Origin: an uncultured Lachnospiraceae bacterium
GTDB lineage: Bacteria > Bacillota > Clostridia > Lachnospirales > Lachnospiraceae
Assembly: GCA_947594085.1 (NCBI GenBank)
Contig: CANQEB010000124.1
Span: forward strand, 1 to 7,062
Direction of reading: 5' to 3'
DNA length: 7,062 nt
The notes under the pieces are model-generated. The model saw nothing but the letters and a program-made list of their open reading frames with translations. It was not told the origin of the DNA and made no database searches. Position 1 is the stretch's first letter. Every line of letters begins with the position of its first letter. Both the position numbers and the translations under genes were made by a program. Of this stretch, positions 1 to 5,558 are shown in pieces.

Positions 1-816
1 TTTCCAGATGATCTCCGCGAGGCCGTCATGATTGTTGTCGGCCTTTGTGACATAATCGCCGTGTTCTGCCACGCCGGGGAAAGCATTGCGCATGACGGCG
101 CCAATGTGTGCGGCTTCCAGCATGGAGATATCGTTCTGGGCATCGCCGGCGGCTACAGAGTTCTCCAACGGAATATCGAGATGCTCGCACATCAGGCGAA
201 CCGCATGTCCTTTTGAGACATTCTTTGGTACAATCTCCAGATAATTATCATTGGAAAAAAAGCTCGAAACGGTCTCGGAATATGCCGGCAGTACCTCCTG
301 TCTGAAGTTCTCCAGCCGCTCATGGTCGTTATAGAGGATTGCAAGCATTTTGTGGGGATCTTCAGTCAGCACGCACTCGATATTCTCGACAATACGATAG
401 TGGTGGCCCGTGAAGCGCTCGTAGTCGCGGAGCATCGGATTGTCATGTTCGGACAGCACATGTGTACTGTCATAGGTTTGGATATGGATCTTTCGCGCGG
501 CAGCTGCGTCGAATAACGGACGCGCCAGGGAACGAGGAAGTGTTTTGCTGTAGACGGTCTTTTCGTGGTACAGATCGTAGATCTGTCCACCGTTCCAAGC
601 AATGATATAGCAGCCTTCCCCGGAGAAGCCAAGTCGTTTTGCCAGCGCAAGGGCGCTTGGCAGAGAACGGCCTGTGGAGATCACGATGGAGTGCCCTTTG
701 GCGAGCGCTTCATTGATCGCGGTCTGGTTGCCTGGCGAGATCTGTTTTTCATCGTTCAGGAGAGTTCCGTCCAGATCCGTGAACAGTATTTTGCGGTTCT
801 TTTCATTCAGCCGCAT
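1..816 (-). CDS. Cof-type HAD-superfamily phosphatase (3' end cut by window edge)
   Basis: Cytosolic HAD hydrolase of the Cof/IIB type, a family that dephosphorylates sugar phosphates, nucleotides or cofactor phosphates; the substrate cannot be read from sequence. The frame is open for 272 codons and leaves the window at position 1. All four HAD motifs are visible: motif I DLDGTL (D14 nucleophile, D16 acid/base), motif II ISTGR (T48), motif III lysine in SKGHA (K202), and motif IV GDAQND (D225, D229) binding Mg2+. The region between motifs II and III, about residues 80-195, is the expected C2 cap. Family members are usually about 265-275 residues, so only a few C-terminal residues should be missing. 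The start is fixed by AGGAGG nine bases upstream. It begins inside the last codons of the PHP gene (14-base overlap), which suggests translational coupling. It is intact as far as visible. Family call is sure; the specific reaction is unknown. Confidence 0.93.
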   Translation of the reverse strand, partial: MRLNEKNRKILFTDLDGTLLNDEKQISPGNQTAINEALAKGHSIVISTGRSLPSALALAKRLGFSGEGCYIIAWNGGQIYDLYHEKTVYSKTLPRSLARPLFDAAAARKIHIQTYDSTHVLSEHDNPMLRDYERFTGHHYRIVENIECVLTEDPHKMLAILYNDHERLENFRQEVLPAYSETVSSFFSNDNYLEIVPKNVSKGHAVRLMCEHLDIPLENSVAAGDAQNDISMLEAAHIGAVMRNAFPGVAEHGDYVTKADNNHDGLAEIIWK

Positions 817-1669
817 GGCTGGCCGCCTCCTCTCGCCTCGCACGCAGGCCGTCCAGGATAGAATACGGGATTCTGAGATTGTCCATGCCAGTGCCGAGAG
901 AGATAGCAGGTTTATTTGAGCCGTGAAAATCAGACCCACCGGAAGGAACCAGATCATATTTTTTGGCAAGCGTGAGCAGTTCTGCACTCTGTTCTTCATT
1001 GTACGTGGAGTAGTAAACCTCCATCCCGATCAGACCGGCATCCTTCAGACCGCGGATCAGCTCCTCCAGCTGCTCGCGAGAGAGATGATACTGAAATGGA
1101 TGCGCCAGGATCGGAATACCACTGTACCTGCGAATCAGCCTTACCGCGTCATATGGTGTGCTTTTTTCGCGAGGAACGAAATATTTACAGTCCTCCCCGA
1201 TATAGTTGCTGAATGCCTCGCTGATATCCTTCACGTATCCGTGGTCAAGCAGATAGCGGCCGAAATGCGCACGCGTCCATGCAATCTGCCCGAAGGACTG
1301 TTCCATTTTATCCCAGGTGATATCGATGCCGTCTGCGGCCATACGGTCGATCATCTTGTGATTGCGGAAGAGCCGCTCGTCGCGGTACTCGGCAACCTGC
1401 TTTTGAAATTCCGGGTTCTCCAATTTAAATTCGAGACCGACAATGTGCACGTCCATACCCAGATATTCCGTGGAAAATTCGACTCCCGGAATGACTTCGA
1501 CGCCATATTCGGCGGAAGCCGCGAGTGCCTCTGCAATACCGCTGGTATTGTCATGGTCGGTCAGAGCGAAGGCAGACAGGCCACATTCCGAGGCCAGCCG
1601 GACGAGGTCCCTCGGCGCGAGTGTGCCGTCTGACTGATTGGAGTGAACATGAAGATCAATGTATTTCAT
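803..1669 (-). CDS. PHP-domain phosphoesterase (RNase AM / nucleoside 3',5'-bisphosphate phosphatase-like)
   Basis: Predicted 288-residue cytosolic metal-dependent phosphoesterase. The PHP signature is complete: HVH (H7, H9), SDGT (D14), TDHD (D38, H39, D40), PGVEFS (E64), H75, TRAHFGRYL (R133, H135), LAHP (H190) and GSDFHG (D247, H249). These give the trinuclear metal site of the family. The length, the inserted domain near residues 95-170 and the TRAHFGRYL motif resemble the E. coli YciV (RNase AM) group, whose members hydrolyse 3',5'-bisphosphonucleosides and trim RNA 5' ends. That specific assignment is by motif resemblance. The frame extends 40 codons upstream, but I chose M1 at 1669 because AAGGAAG precedes it and a good promoter lies within the longer frame. 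It is the first gene of an operon with the HAD phosphatase, overlapping its start by 14 bases. Confidence 0.92.
   Translation of the reverse strand: MKYIDLHVHSNQSDGTLAPRDLVRLASECGLSAFALTDHDNTSGIAEALAASAEYGVEVIPGVEFSTEYLGMDVHIVGLEFKLENPEFQKQVAEYRDERLFRNHKMIDRMAADGIDITWDKMEQSFGQIAWTRAHFGRYLLDHGYVKDISEAFSNYIGEDCKYFVPREKSTPYDAVRLIRRYSGIPILAHPFQYHLSREQLEELIRGLKDAGLIGMEVYYSTYNEEQSAELLTLAKKYDLVPSGGSDFHGSNKPAISLGTGMDNLRIPYSILDGLRARREEAASHAAE
826..831 (-). promoter_or_regulatory. Ribosome-binding site AGGAGG of the HAD gene
   Basis: Reading the minus strand, AGGAGG lies nine bases before the ATG at 816 and inside the last codons of the upstream PHP gene. It fixes the HAD start and implies that ribosomes ending the PHP gene can reinitiate there. 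Confidence 0.75.
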
Positions 1670-1714
1670 AGAAATTCTTCCTTTCGTAATGTCTGTAATC
1701 GGTGATGCATTGTC

Positions 1715-1743
1715 AGTATAATCGAAAAGCGCCGGAATGTAAA
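1715..1743 (-). promoter_or_regulatory. Sigma-A-type promoter for the PHP-HAD operon
   Basis: On the minus strand TTTACA (1738-1743) is followed after exactly 17 bases by TATACT (1715-1720). Each hexamer matches the housekeeping consensus at five of six positions. Transcription would begin near 1708, giving a leader of about 40 bases before the ATG at 1669. The promoter lies inside the longer open frame that could be drawn for the PHP gene, which argues against the upstream start. Confidence 0.7.
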
Positions 1744-1768
1744 CCAGGAAAACGTATAAGACAATATC

Positions 1769-1930
1769 GTGCAATCCATGAATAGCCAATATACGCTCAA
1801 AGCGTGATGTGCAGTCAATGAATAGTCAATATACGCTCAAAGCGCGATGTGCAGTCCATGAATAGTCAATATACATTCAAGGCGCAATGCACAGTCAGTA
1901 AATAACCAACATACACTCAAGGCATAATGC
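1769..1930. repeat. 40-bp tandem repeat, about four copies, between divergent promoters
   Basis: The unit is exactly 40 bases with no indels. Copies lie at 1781-1820, 1821-1860, 1861-1900 and 1901-1930 (partial), with a 12-base tail of an earlier copy at 1769-1780 (11 of 12 identical to 1849-1860). By eye, copies 1 and 2 differ at 3 of 40 positions and copies 2 and 3 at 9 of 40, so divergence rises toward the CsoR gene. Copies 1 and 2 contain a small palindrome, CGCT-CAA-AGCG (1794-1804 and 1834-1844), lost in copies 3 and 4. The unit is not a multiple of three and short frames hit stops, so it is not coding. It occupies nearly all the space between the -35 boxes at 1738-1743 and 1943-1948. 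Function is unknown: it could be a protein-binding array or replication-slippage DNA. Confidence 0.9.
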
Positions 1931-1942
1931 GGTTGGCATGTG

Positions 1943-1971
1943 TTGACACAAAAACGGGTTTGTGCTAGTGT
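1943..1971 (+). promoter_or_regulatory. Promoter of the CsoR-like gene, with possible operator in the spacer
   Basis: A perfect TTGACA (1943-1948) is followed after 17 bases by TAGTGT (1966-1971). The -10 box is weak (TA...T only) but is preceded by TG at 1963-1964, making an extended -10. Transcription would start near 1978. Between the boxes is a 6-bp inverted repeat, CACAAA (1947-1952) and TTTGTG (1959-1964), around AACGGG. A repressor bound there would block the polymerase, so it is a candidate operator, possibly autoregulatory. It lacks the long G-tract of the classical CsoR and RcnR operators, so the regulator is uncertain. Confidence 0.65.
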
Positions 1972-2008
1972 GAAACTGTCGAAAAAATATGAGTGATGCT
2001 TTTAAGTC

Positions 2009-2014
2009 GGGAGG
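2009..2014 (+). promoter_or_regulatory. Ribosome-binding site GGGAGG deciding the CsoR start
   Basis: GGGAGG lies five bases before the ATG at 2020. The in-frame GTG at 1993 and ATG at 1996 have no comparable site, so 2020 is the preferred start. Confidence 0.8.
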
Positions 2015-2019
2015 AAATT

Positions 2020-2433
2020 ATGGAGAAAATCAACGAGCTTCCACGAACAGAAAATGCGGGGAGCACAGAAAATCATACAGGGTGTCCCAAATGCCAAGGT
2101 CAGAACGCATCGATAGACGAACCGTTGTCGGACTCTCATTCTGAGGCATGTGGCTGTAGGGTGAAGCACCGTGAGAACGAGGAATACCGAAACCTGATGA
2201 ATCGTTTGAAACGCATAGAAGGTCAGATCCGCGGTATCCAGGGGATGGTGGAGGAAGAACGCTACTGTGTGGACATCCTGACGCAAGTAATGGCAGTGCA
2301 GTCCGCGTTGAACAGTTTCAACAAGGCACTGTTGTCGAATCACATCAAGACATGTGTCGTCCAGGACATTCAGGACGGCAACCACGAGGCTGTAGACGAG
2401 CTCTGCGGCACGATACAGAAGTTGATGAAATGA
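2020..2433 (+). CDS. csoR: CsoR/RcnR-family metal-sensing repressor with Cys-rich N-terminal tail
   Basis: Predicted 137-residue all-helical DNA-binding repressor. Family members of this type bind Cu(I), Ni/Co, formaldehyde or sulfane sulfur and release their operator. The core (about residues 48-137) has the expected NRLKRIEGQIRGI helix and RYCVDIL segment. C83, H108 and C112 have the same spacing as the Cu(I) ligands C36, H61 and C65 of M. tuberculosis CsoR (25 and 4 residues). H108 argues against the CstR type and C112 against FrmR, so copper is the best guess. Oddly, about 47 residues precede the core and carry C22-x2-C25 and C44-x-C46 plus H40 and H50, which could form an extra metal site. 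The gene stands alone: neighbours are divergent or convergent, and no copper ATPase or chaperone is adjacent. Family call is firm; the metal is inferred. Confidence 0.9.
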   Translation: MEKINELPRTENAGSTENHTGCPKCQGQNASIDEPLSDSHSEACGCRVKHRENEEYRNLMNRLKRIEGQIRGIQGMVEEERYCVDILTQVMAVQSALNSFNKALLSNHIKTCVVQDIQDGNHEAVDELCGTIQKLMK

Positions 2434-2437
2434 AGAC

Positions 2438-2459
2438 AAAAAGCCTCATTCCGTGGCTT
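2438..2459 (-). terminator. Weak intrinsic terminator overlapping the stop codon of the 253-residue membrane protein gene
   Basis: Read on the minus strand, AAGCC (2455-2459) pairs with GGCTT (2441-2445) around a 9-base loop that contains the TGA stop codon, and the stem runs into a T-run (2442-2438). The stem is only 5 bp. It sits in the 12-base gap to the convergent CsoR gene. In the plus direction the hairpin is not followed by a clean T-run. Confidence 0.4.
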
Positions 2460-3207
2460 CTTCCGTCTCGGCGAGGGAGATGTCTATTCCGGTGAAATAG
2501 GCGATTGCCTTGAGCGAGTTTTCCTTGTTCAGCGAATGTCCCACTGCGCAGAGGATGGGCTGTTCGATCATTCCTCCGTAACTTTTGTAAAAATCGCTGC
2601 CGGACAGGTCAAGGCCCATCGGAATCGGATCGGAATAGGAGATGATTTCTCCCATGTCATCAGTCTCTGCCAGCCTGTTTTCAACCAAAAGATCAGAAAG
2701 TTGAGTGTACATCTCCTTTGGCAGAAACTCTTCCAGATCGCAGAAAAAGCCAAGCTCGGACTGCTCCAGAAAGACGTCGCGGGGACAGACGATCAAATCG
2801 ATCGCGCCTGCCATAAGTCTTGTCTTGTAAGCCATATCCATCTGGTAATTGTCAAGTGCGTAGGTATCGGAGCGCATAAAGTCGTTCTTGCTCTCCAGGC
2901 CGATCTGTTCCTCAAAAAAACGATCCATTTCCTCGCTCTGTGCGGGCAAGGCGCCGTTCAAAAAGCAGAGAGAAAGGCGACATTCGGAGCGGTTGAAGAT
3001 GGTCGTATTCAGGACAGAAATAATGACCACGGCTGCTGCGATCACCGCAAGCGTTATCTTCAGATAATAATCTTTGTAATAACCCAGCCGCTGCTTCAGC
3101 GGGAGATTCCTGATCTCTTCTTTTGTGATTGTGTCTTTGGAGCGCTGGTAGATTTTGGCGTCATCGTCCAGCACTGTCTTTTTAAATTTAACGATTTTAC
3201 TGTCCAT
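2446..3207 (-). CDS. Single-pass membrane-anchored protein of unknown function
   Basis: I do not recognise a named family. The 253-residue product has a charged cytoplasmic N-terminus (1-49, many Lys/Asp), one strongly hydrophobic helix at about 50-68 (ITLAVIAAAVVIISVL), and an outer domain of about 185 residues. There is no cleavable signal and no lipobox, and the topology should be N-in/C-out. Parts of the outer domain recall the lobes of extracellular solute-binding proteins: AIDLIVCPRDVF (135-146), a Leu-Glu-rich LEEFLPKEM stretch (158-166) and PIPMGLDLSGSDFY (194-207). This is only an impression. C76, C81, C141, C156 and C220 are all in the outer part, so disulfides are possible. The start at 3207 has GGAAAGGA upstream. 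It is apparently monocistronic, with its own promoter near 3265, and converges on the CsoR gene. Confidence 0.85.
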   Translation of the reverse strand: MDSKIVKFKKTVLDDDAKIYQRSKDTITKEEIRNLPLKQRLGYYKDYYLKITLAVIAAAVVIISVLNTTIFNRSECRLSLCFLNGALPAQSEEMDRFFEEQIGLESKNDFMRSDTYALDNYQMDMAYKTRLMAGAIDLIVCPRDVFLEQSELGFFCDLEEFLPKEMYTQLSDLLVENRLAETDDMGEIISYSDPIPMGLDLSGSDFYKSYGGMIEQPILCAVGHSLNKENSLKAIAYFTGIDISLAETEEATE

Positions 3208-3264
3208 TGTATTTCCTTTCCGCCTGTTTGGCGTATCTGCGTCACAGATTTTATCATAATCCTC

Positions 3265-3270
3265 ATTATA
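3265..3270 (-). promoter_or_regulatory. Probable -10 box for the 253-residue membrane protein gene
   Basis: The minus strand reads TATAAT, a perfect -10 box, about 57 bases before the ATG at 3207. The matching -35 region is a T-rich stretch (around TTTCTT) with poor consensus, so the promoter may be weak or need an activator. Confidence 0.4.
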
Positions 3271-3355
3271 GCCCCTTTTCTTACAAAAAGAAAGAGCTTT
3301 ATTTTGCTATGCTGCCTGGTATCAAAACAAAATTCAGACATTTGGAGTCATAGAG

Positions 3356-3390
3356 AGGGAATTGTGTAATGATACGCTTGCAATTTCCCT
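3356..3390. repeat. Inverted repeat straddling the -35 box of the secreted-protein operon
   Basis: AGGGAATTG (3356-3364) is the reverse complement of CAATTTCCCT (3381-3390) apart from one extra base, with a 16-base gap. The right arm covers the last half of the -35 hexamer (3378-3383) and part of the spacer. This is the position expected of an operator, but no regulator can be named. Confidence 0.4.
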
Positions 3391-3406
3391 GAAAGAATTT
3401 TATAAT
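3378..3406 (+). promoter_or_regulatory. Strong sigma-A-type promoter for the secreted-protein operon
   Basis: TTGCAA (3378-3383) is followed after exactly 17 bases by a perfect TATAAT (3401-3406). Transcription should begin near 3413, leaving a leader of about 198 bases before the ATG at 3611. It is the best-matching promoter in the window. Confidence 0.75.
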
Positions 3407-3412
3407 AAATAA

Positions 3413-3610
3413 TCATATCAGTTCCGGGAGGAGTGCGGCTTGTCCGTATCGGAGGTGTCCGGTCTCACACTTGTTTATCCCGGGAACACGCTCCGGCTGG
3501 TATGATTTTAAAAACTGAGGAAATGCATAAGAGAAGCGAAGGGCCGGACAAGGCTGTTTGCGAGGTATGATTTCAAAAACGAAAGAGATACATAAGGGAG
3601 GGGAAATCAC
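3413..3610 (+). other. Long 5' leader with potential RNA structure and an internal direct repeat
   Basis: No protein gene is convincing in this stretch. Near its start GTTCCGGGA (3421-3429) can pair with TCCCGGGAAC (3478-3487), a 9-bp stem with one bulged G. Inside that loop is a small TCCG-TAT-CGGA hairpin (3443-3453). Downstream, CCGGACAAG (3544-3552) can pair with CTTGTCCG (3439-3446) or, exclusively, with TGTCCGG (3456-3462). The end carries a strong ribosome-binding site, AAGGGAGGGG (3594-3603), seven bases before the ATG. I do not recognise a known riboswitch or T-box core. Folding was done by eye only. Confidence 0.4.
3499..3601 (+). repeat. Imperfect direct repeat of 38 bases, offset 65 bases, in the leader
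   Basis: Copy A (3499-3536) and copy B (3564-3601) share about 30 of 38 positions with no gap. Both begin GGTATGATTT and both contain a CATAAG segment. Copy B ends in the ribosome-binding site of the secreted-protein gene, so copy A looks like a decayed duplicate of the translation-start region. Confidence 0.75.
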
Positions 3611-5203
3611 ATGAAGACAGAATTCAAAAAGAAAACTGTGGCGGCGCTTGCGGCGAGTGCTTTCATATTTGCTGGAATTAGTCCGATTACGGCTTTGGCG
3701 GATTACGTCGAAGTAGAACGAGAGAATTGGGCGACATTTGCGGATGTTTATGGCGAGCTGTGGGATGAGGAGATGGCAGCTTCTCAGGAGAGAGGGACTT
3801 CCTCCGGAGAATTCAAGCTTGAGTTAGGTGACATTGCGCGCGAGATGGCAGGCAGCATCTTTGCGACGACGGACGAAGAGCCGATGGACTTCTCCTGGCT
3901 CAAAAGCATCGGACTCCAGATCGCCGCATCTCAGGAAGAGAGCAATATTTTTGAAACGGTGATCGGCTTTTGCGTGAATGATACGGTATTGGCCACGATG
4001 GATTTGCCAATAGATTTCGGGAATGATATGGTCAAGTTCCGCATGCCGGAGATTAGCGAGAACTATCTTGGGATACCGTTTGAATTTGAGTCGGAGGAGT
4101 CAAGGCAACAGTGGCAGCACTTGAAAGAGGTGCTGAATCCGGAATTTTTGGCGGAGCTCACGGCAGACGGCGACGAAGTCGCGGAGCTTCTGAAGCGTTA
4201 CGGGGATATTCTGTTTGACAGAATGACGGACATCAGCTCTGAGGAGAAGACGGAGAAGCTGGCAAACATCGAACAGGAGTTTACAGTGGAGGAAGGACGC
4301 ATCTACGCGGATGATCTGGCTCCTGTCGTACTGGAGATGGCGAAGCAGGCGAGGGACGACGAACAGTTGAAGGAGATGATTGAGAACCTCGGAACATTCT
4401 CTCAGCAGGAGAATCTCTACGAGGAATATCAGCAGGCGATGGACGAAACGATCAGCGATATGGAGGCGGATATGCCGGAGCCTGGAATATACGGTGAGGA
4501 GAATTATATCTCGGCCAGAATCTGGCTGGATGAGGAAGGCAAGTGCGCGGGACGGGAGTTTTCGCTTGTCTCGGGCGGCGAGCGGACGGCACAGCTTGCC
4601 TGGCTCAATATCAGGGAGGACGATCAGACAGCGCTGTATATGTACTATATTGTGAGCGATGGACAAAATGACGAGAACGGAGTCTTATTAGGCACTGGCA
4701 CGATCACGGATGACAGACTGGACGGAGACTACATGGTGATACAGAATGGTCTTCCTCAGTTTGAGATTGAGGTAAGTGATTACGATGTGAAGGCGGAGCT
4801 TGGCGACTTGGATGGCACCTACAAGCTGACCTATGTCGGGGAGACAGGAGACTCGCAGGAGCAGTTTTCTCCGGAAGATTTTGCAGTGATCTTTGACATT
4901 GAGCAAAGGGCAAAGGAGAAGATCGATAACGTTTCCCTGACTCTGACGATGGAAGATGAGCCGGTTGCGACTCTGCATCTAAAGGAAGGGGAGAGCGCGG
5001 ATCTGCTGGCGGAAAGCGACTCCGACGAGGGAGTTGTGTACGAGGCGGACAATCAGGAGGATTTCCAGAAGTATGCCGATGGGGTTGATCCGAATCCAAT
5101 TATTGAGAACTGTCTGAAGGCCGGAGTGCCGGAGGATATCATTGAGCTGGTCGCAGAATATATTGCGAAGGAAATGCAGCCTTCGCAACAGAAGCAGAAG
5201 TAG
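3611..5203 (+). CDS. Large secreted acidic protein of unknown function
   Basis: I cannot name the family. The 530-residue product starts with a clear Sec signal peptide: basic MKTEFKKK, hydrophobic core about 9-23, and a signal peptidase I site after ALA30. No lipobox, sortase motif or later membrane helix is seen, so the protein should be released or held by partners. After cleavage there is a mixed region (31-165) with short strand-like stretches (e.g. FRMPEISENYLGIPFEFE, 143-160). A charged, helix-prone Glu-rich region follows (165-285). Residues 295-460 are strand-rich and suggest a beta-sandwich-like domain (ISARIWLDEEG, ALYMYYIVSDG, YMVIQNGLPQFEIEV, GTYKLTYVGE). A helical tail follows (480-522). 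The protein is very acidic with only three cysteines (C121, C312, C501). A strong ribosome-binding site precedes the ATG. The small membrane protein follows after 26 bases, so they are likely one operon. Confidence 0.88.
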   Translation: MKTEFKKKTVAALAASAFIFAGISPITALADYVEVERENWATFADVYGELWDEEMAASQERGTSSGEFKLELGDIAREMAGSIFATTDEEPMDFSWLKSIGLQIAASQEESNIFETVIGFCVNDTVLATMDLPIDFGNDMVKFRMPEISENYLGIPFEFESEESRQQWQHLKEVLNPEFLAELTADGDEVAELLKRYGDILFDRMTDISSEEKTEKLANIEQEFTVEEGRIYADDLAPVVLEMAKQARDDEQLKEMIENLGTFSQQENLYEEYQQAMDETISDMEADMPEPGIYGEENYISARIWLDEEGKCAGREFSLVSGGERTAQLAWLNIREDDQTALYMYYIVSDGQNDENGVLLGTGTITDDRLDGDYMVIQNGLPQFEIEVSDYDVKAELGDLDGTYKLTYVGETGDSQEQFSPEDFAVIFDIEQRAKEKIDNVSLTLTMEDEPVATLHLKEGESADLLAESDSDEGVVYEADNQEDFQKYADGVDPNPIIENCLKAGVPEDIIELVAEYIAKEMQPSQQKQK

Positions 5204-5229
5204 TTTATCGGGAAATAAGAGAGGATAGT

Positions 5230-5505
5230 ATGAAAGAGAGAAAAAGGCGCAATCGCAGCTGGATGTTCTACTCTGTGATATTGGCGGGGGTCATTAATTT
5301 TGCGATAGGGCTGTACTATTCTATGGTAAGGGCGGGGATTCCGGTTCAGAATCCCACGGAAAAGATGCAATTGGAATACGTCATCAATATGGGAATTGGA
5401 GAGACGCTGATCAGGAACGGGCTTATGCTTGTCCTGTTCGGCGTGACACTCCGCCTCCTGTATGAAGTGATAGTGCTGAGGCGCAGGAACAAGGAAGAAC
5501 CTTGA
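5230..5505 (+). CDS. Small two-helix membrane protein
   Basis: The 91-residue product begins with a strongly basic segment (KERKRRNR), then a membrane helix at about 12-32, a short loop (33-58, outside), a second helix at about 62-82, and a basic end (RRRNK). By the positive-inside rule both ends face the cytoplasm. I do not recognise the family. GAGAGGA lies five bases before the ATG. The gene follows the secreted-protein gene by 26 bases with no terminator between, so the two are probably co-transcribed; a role in anchoring or handling that protein is a guess from position only. Confidence 0.8.
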   Translation: MKERKRRNRSWMFYSVILAGVINFAIGLYYSMVRAGIPVQNPTEKMQLEYVINMGIGETLIRNGLMLVLFGVTLRLLYEVIVLRRRNKEEP

Positions 5506-5558
5506 TCTTGCGCCTCGTGCGTCAAAGAGAACAGCTTCGGGTACCTGAAAAGCTATGC
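5506..5558. other. Short convergent intergenic gap, no clear terminator
   Basis: AGCTT (5533-5537) and AAGCT (5550-5554) could form a 5-bp stem with a 12-base loop, and CTTGCGC with GTGCGTCAAAG (5508-5528) an imperfect one. Neither is followed by a convincing T-run on either strand, so no terminator is called between the two converging genes. Confidence 0.3.

Noticed and set aside
923..1633. Plus-strand open frame of 236 codons
   Set aside because: It lies entirely antisense to the PHP gene, which has complete catalytic motifs, and it has no ribosome-binding site or recognisable domain.
1667..1789. Upstream extension of the PHP gene to 1789
   Set aside because: The extension includes the promoter at 1715-1743 and part of the tandem repeat; the start at 1669 has a ribosome-binding site and gives the normal family N-terminus.
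1769..1930. CRISPR array
   Set aside because: The copies are directly adjacent with no unique spacers, and no cas gene is present.
2002..2439. Minus-strand open frame of 145 codons
   Set aside because: It is the complement of the CsoR-family gene, which has conserved family motifs.
2536..3369. Plus-strand open frame of 277 codons
   Set aside because: It is antisense to the 253-residue membrane protein gene, has no start signal, and reads through that gene's promoter region. The minus-strand gene has a ribosome-binding site, a coherent membrane helix and a -10 box.
3413..3610. Known riboswitch or T-box leader
   Set aside because: No T-box GGTGGNACC core or other familiar aptamer core can be seen; the leader is described only as potentially structured.
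4100..4666. Minus-strand open frame of 188 codons
   Set aside because: It is antisense to the secreted-protein gene, whose signal peptide and ribosome-binding site are convincing.
5506..5558. Bidirectional terminator between the converging genes
   Set aside because: The possible stems are short or interrupted and lack a T-run on both strands.
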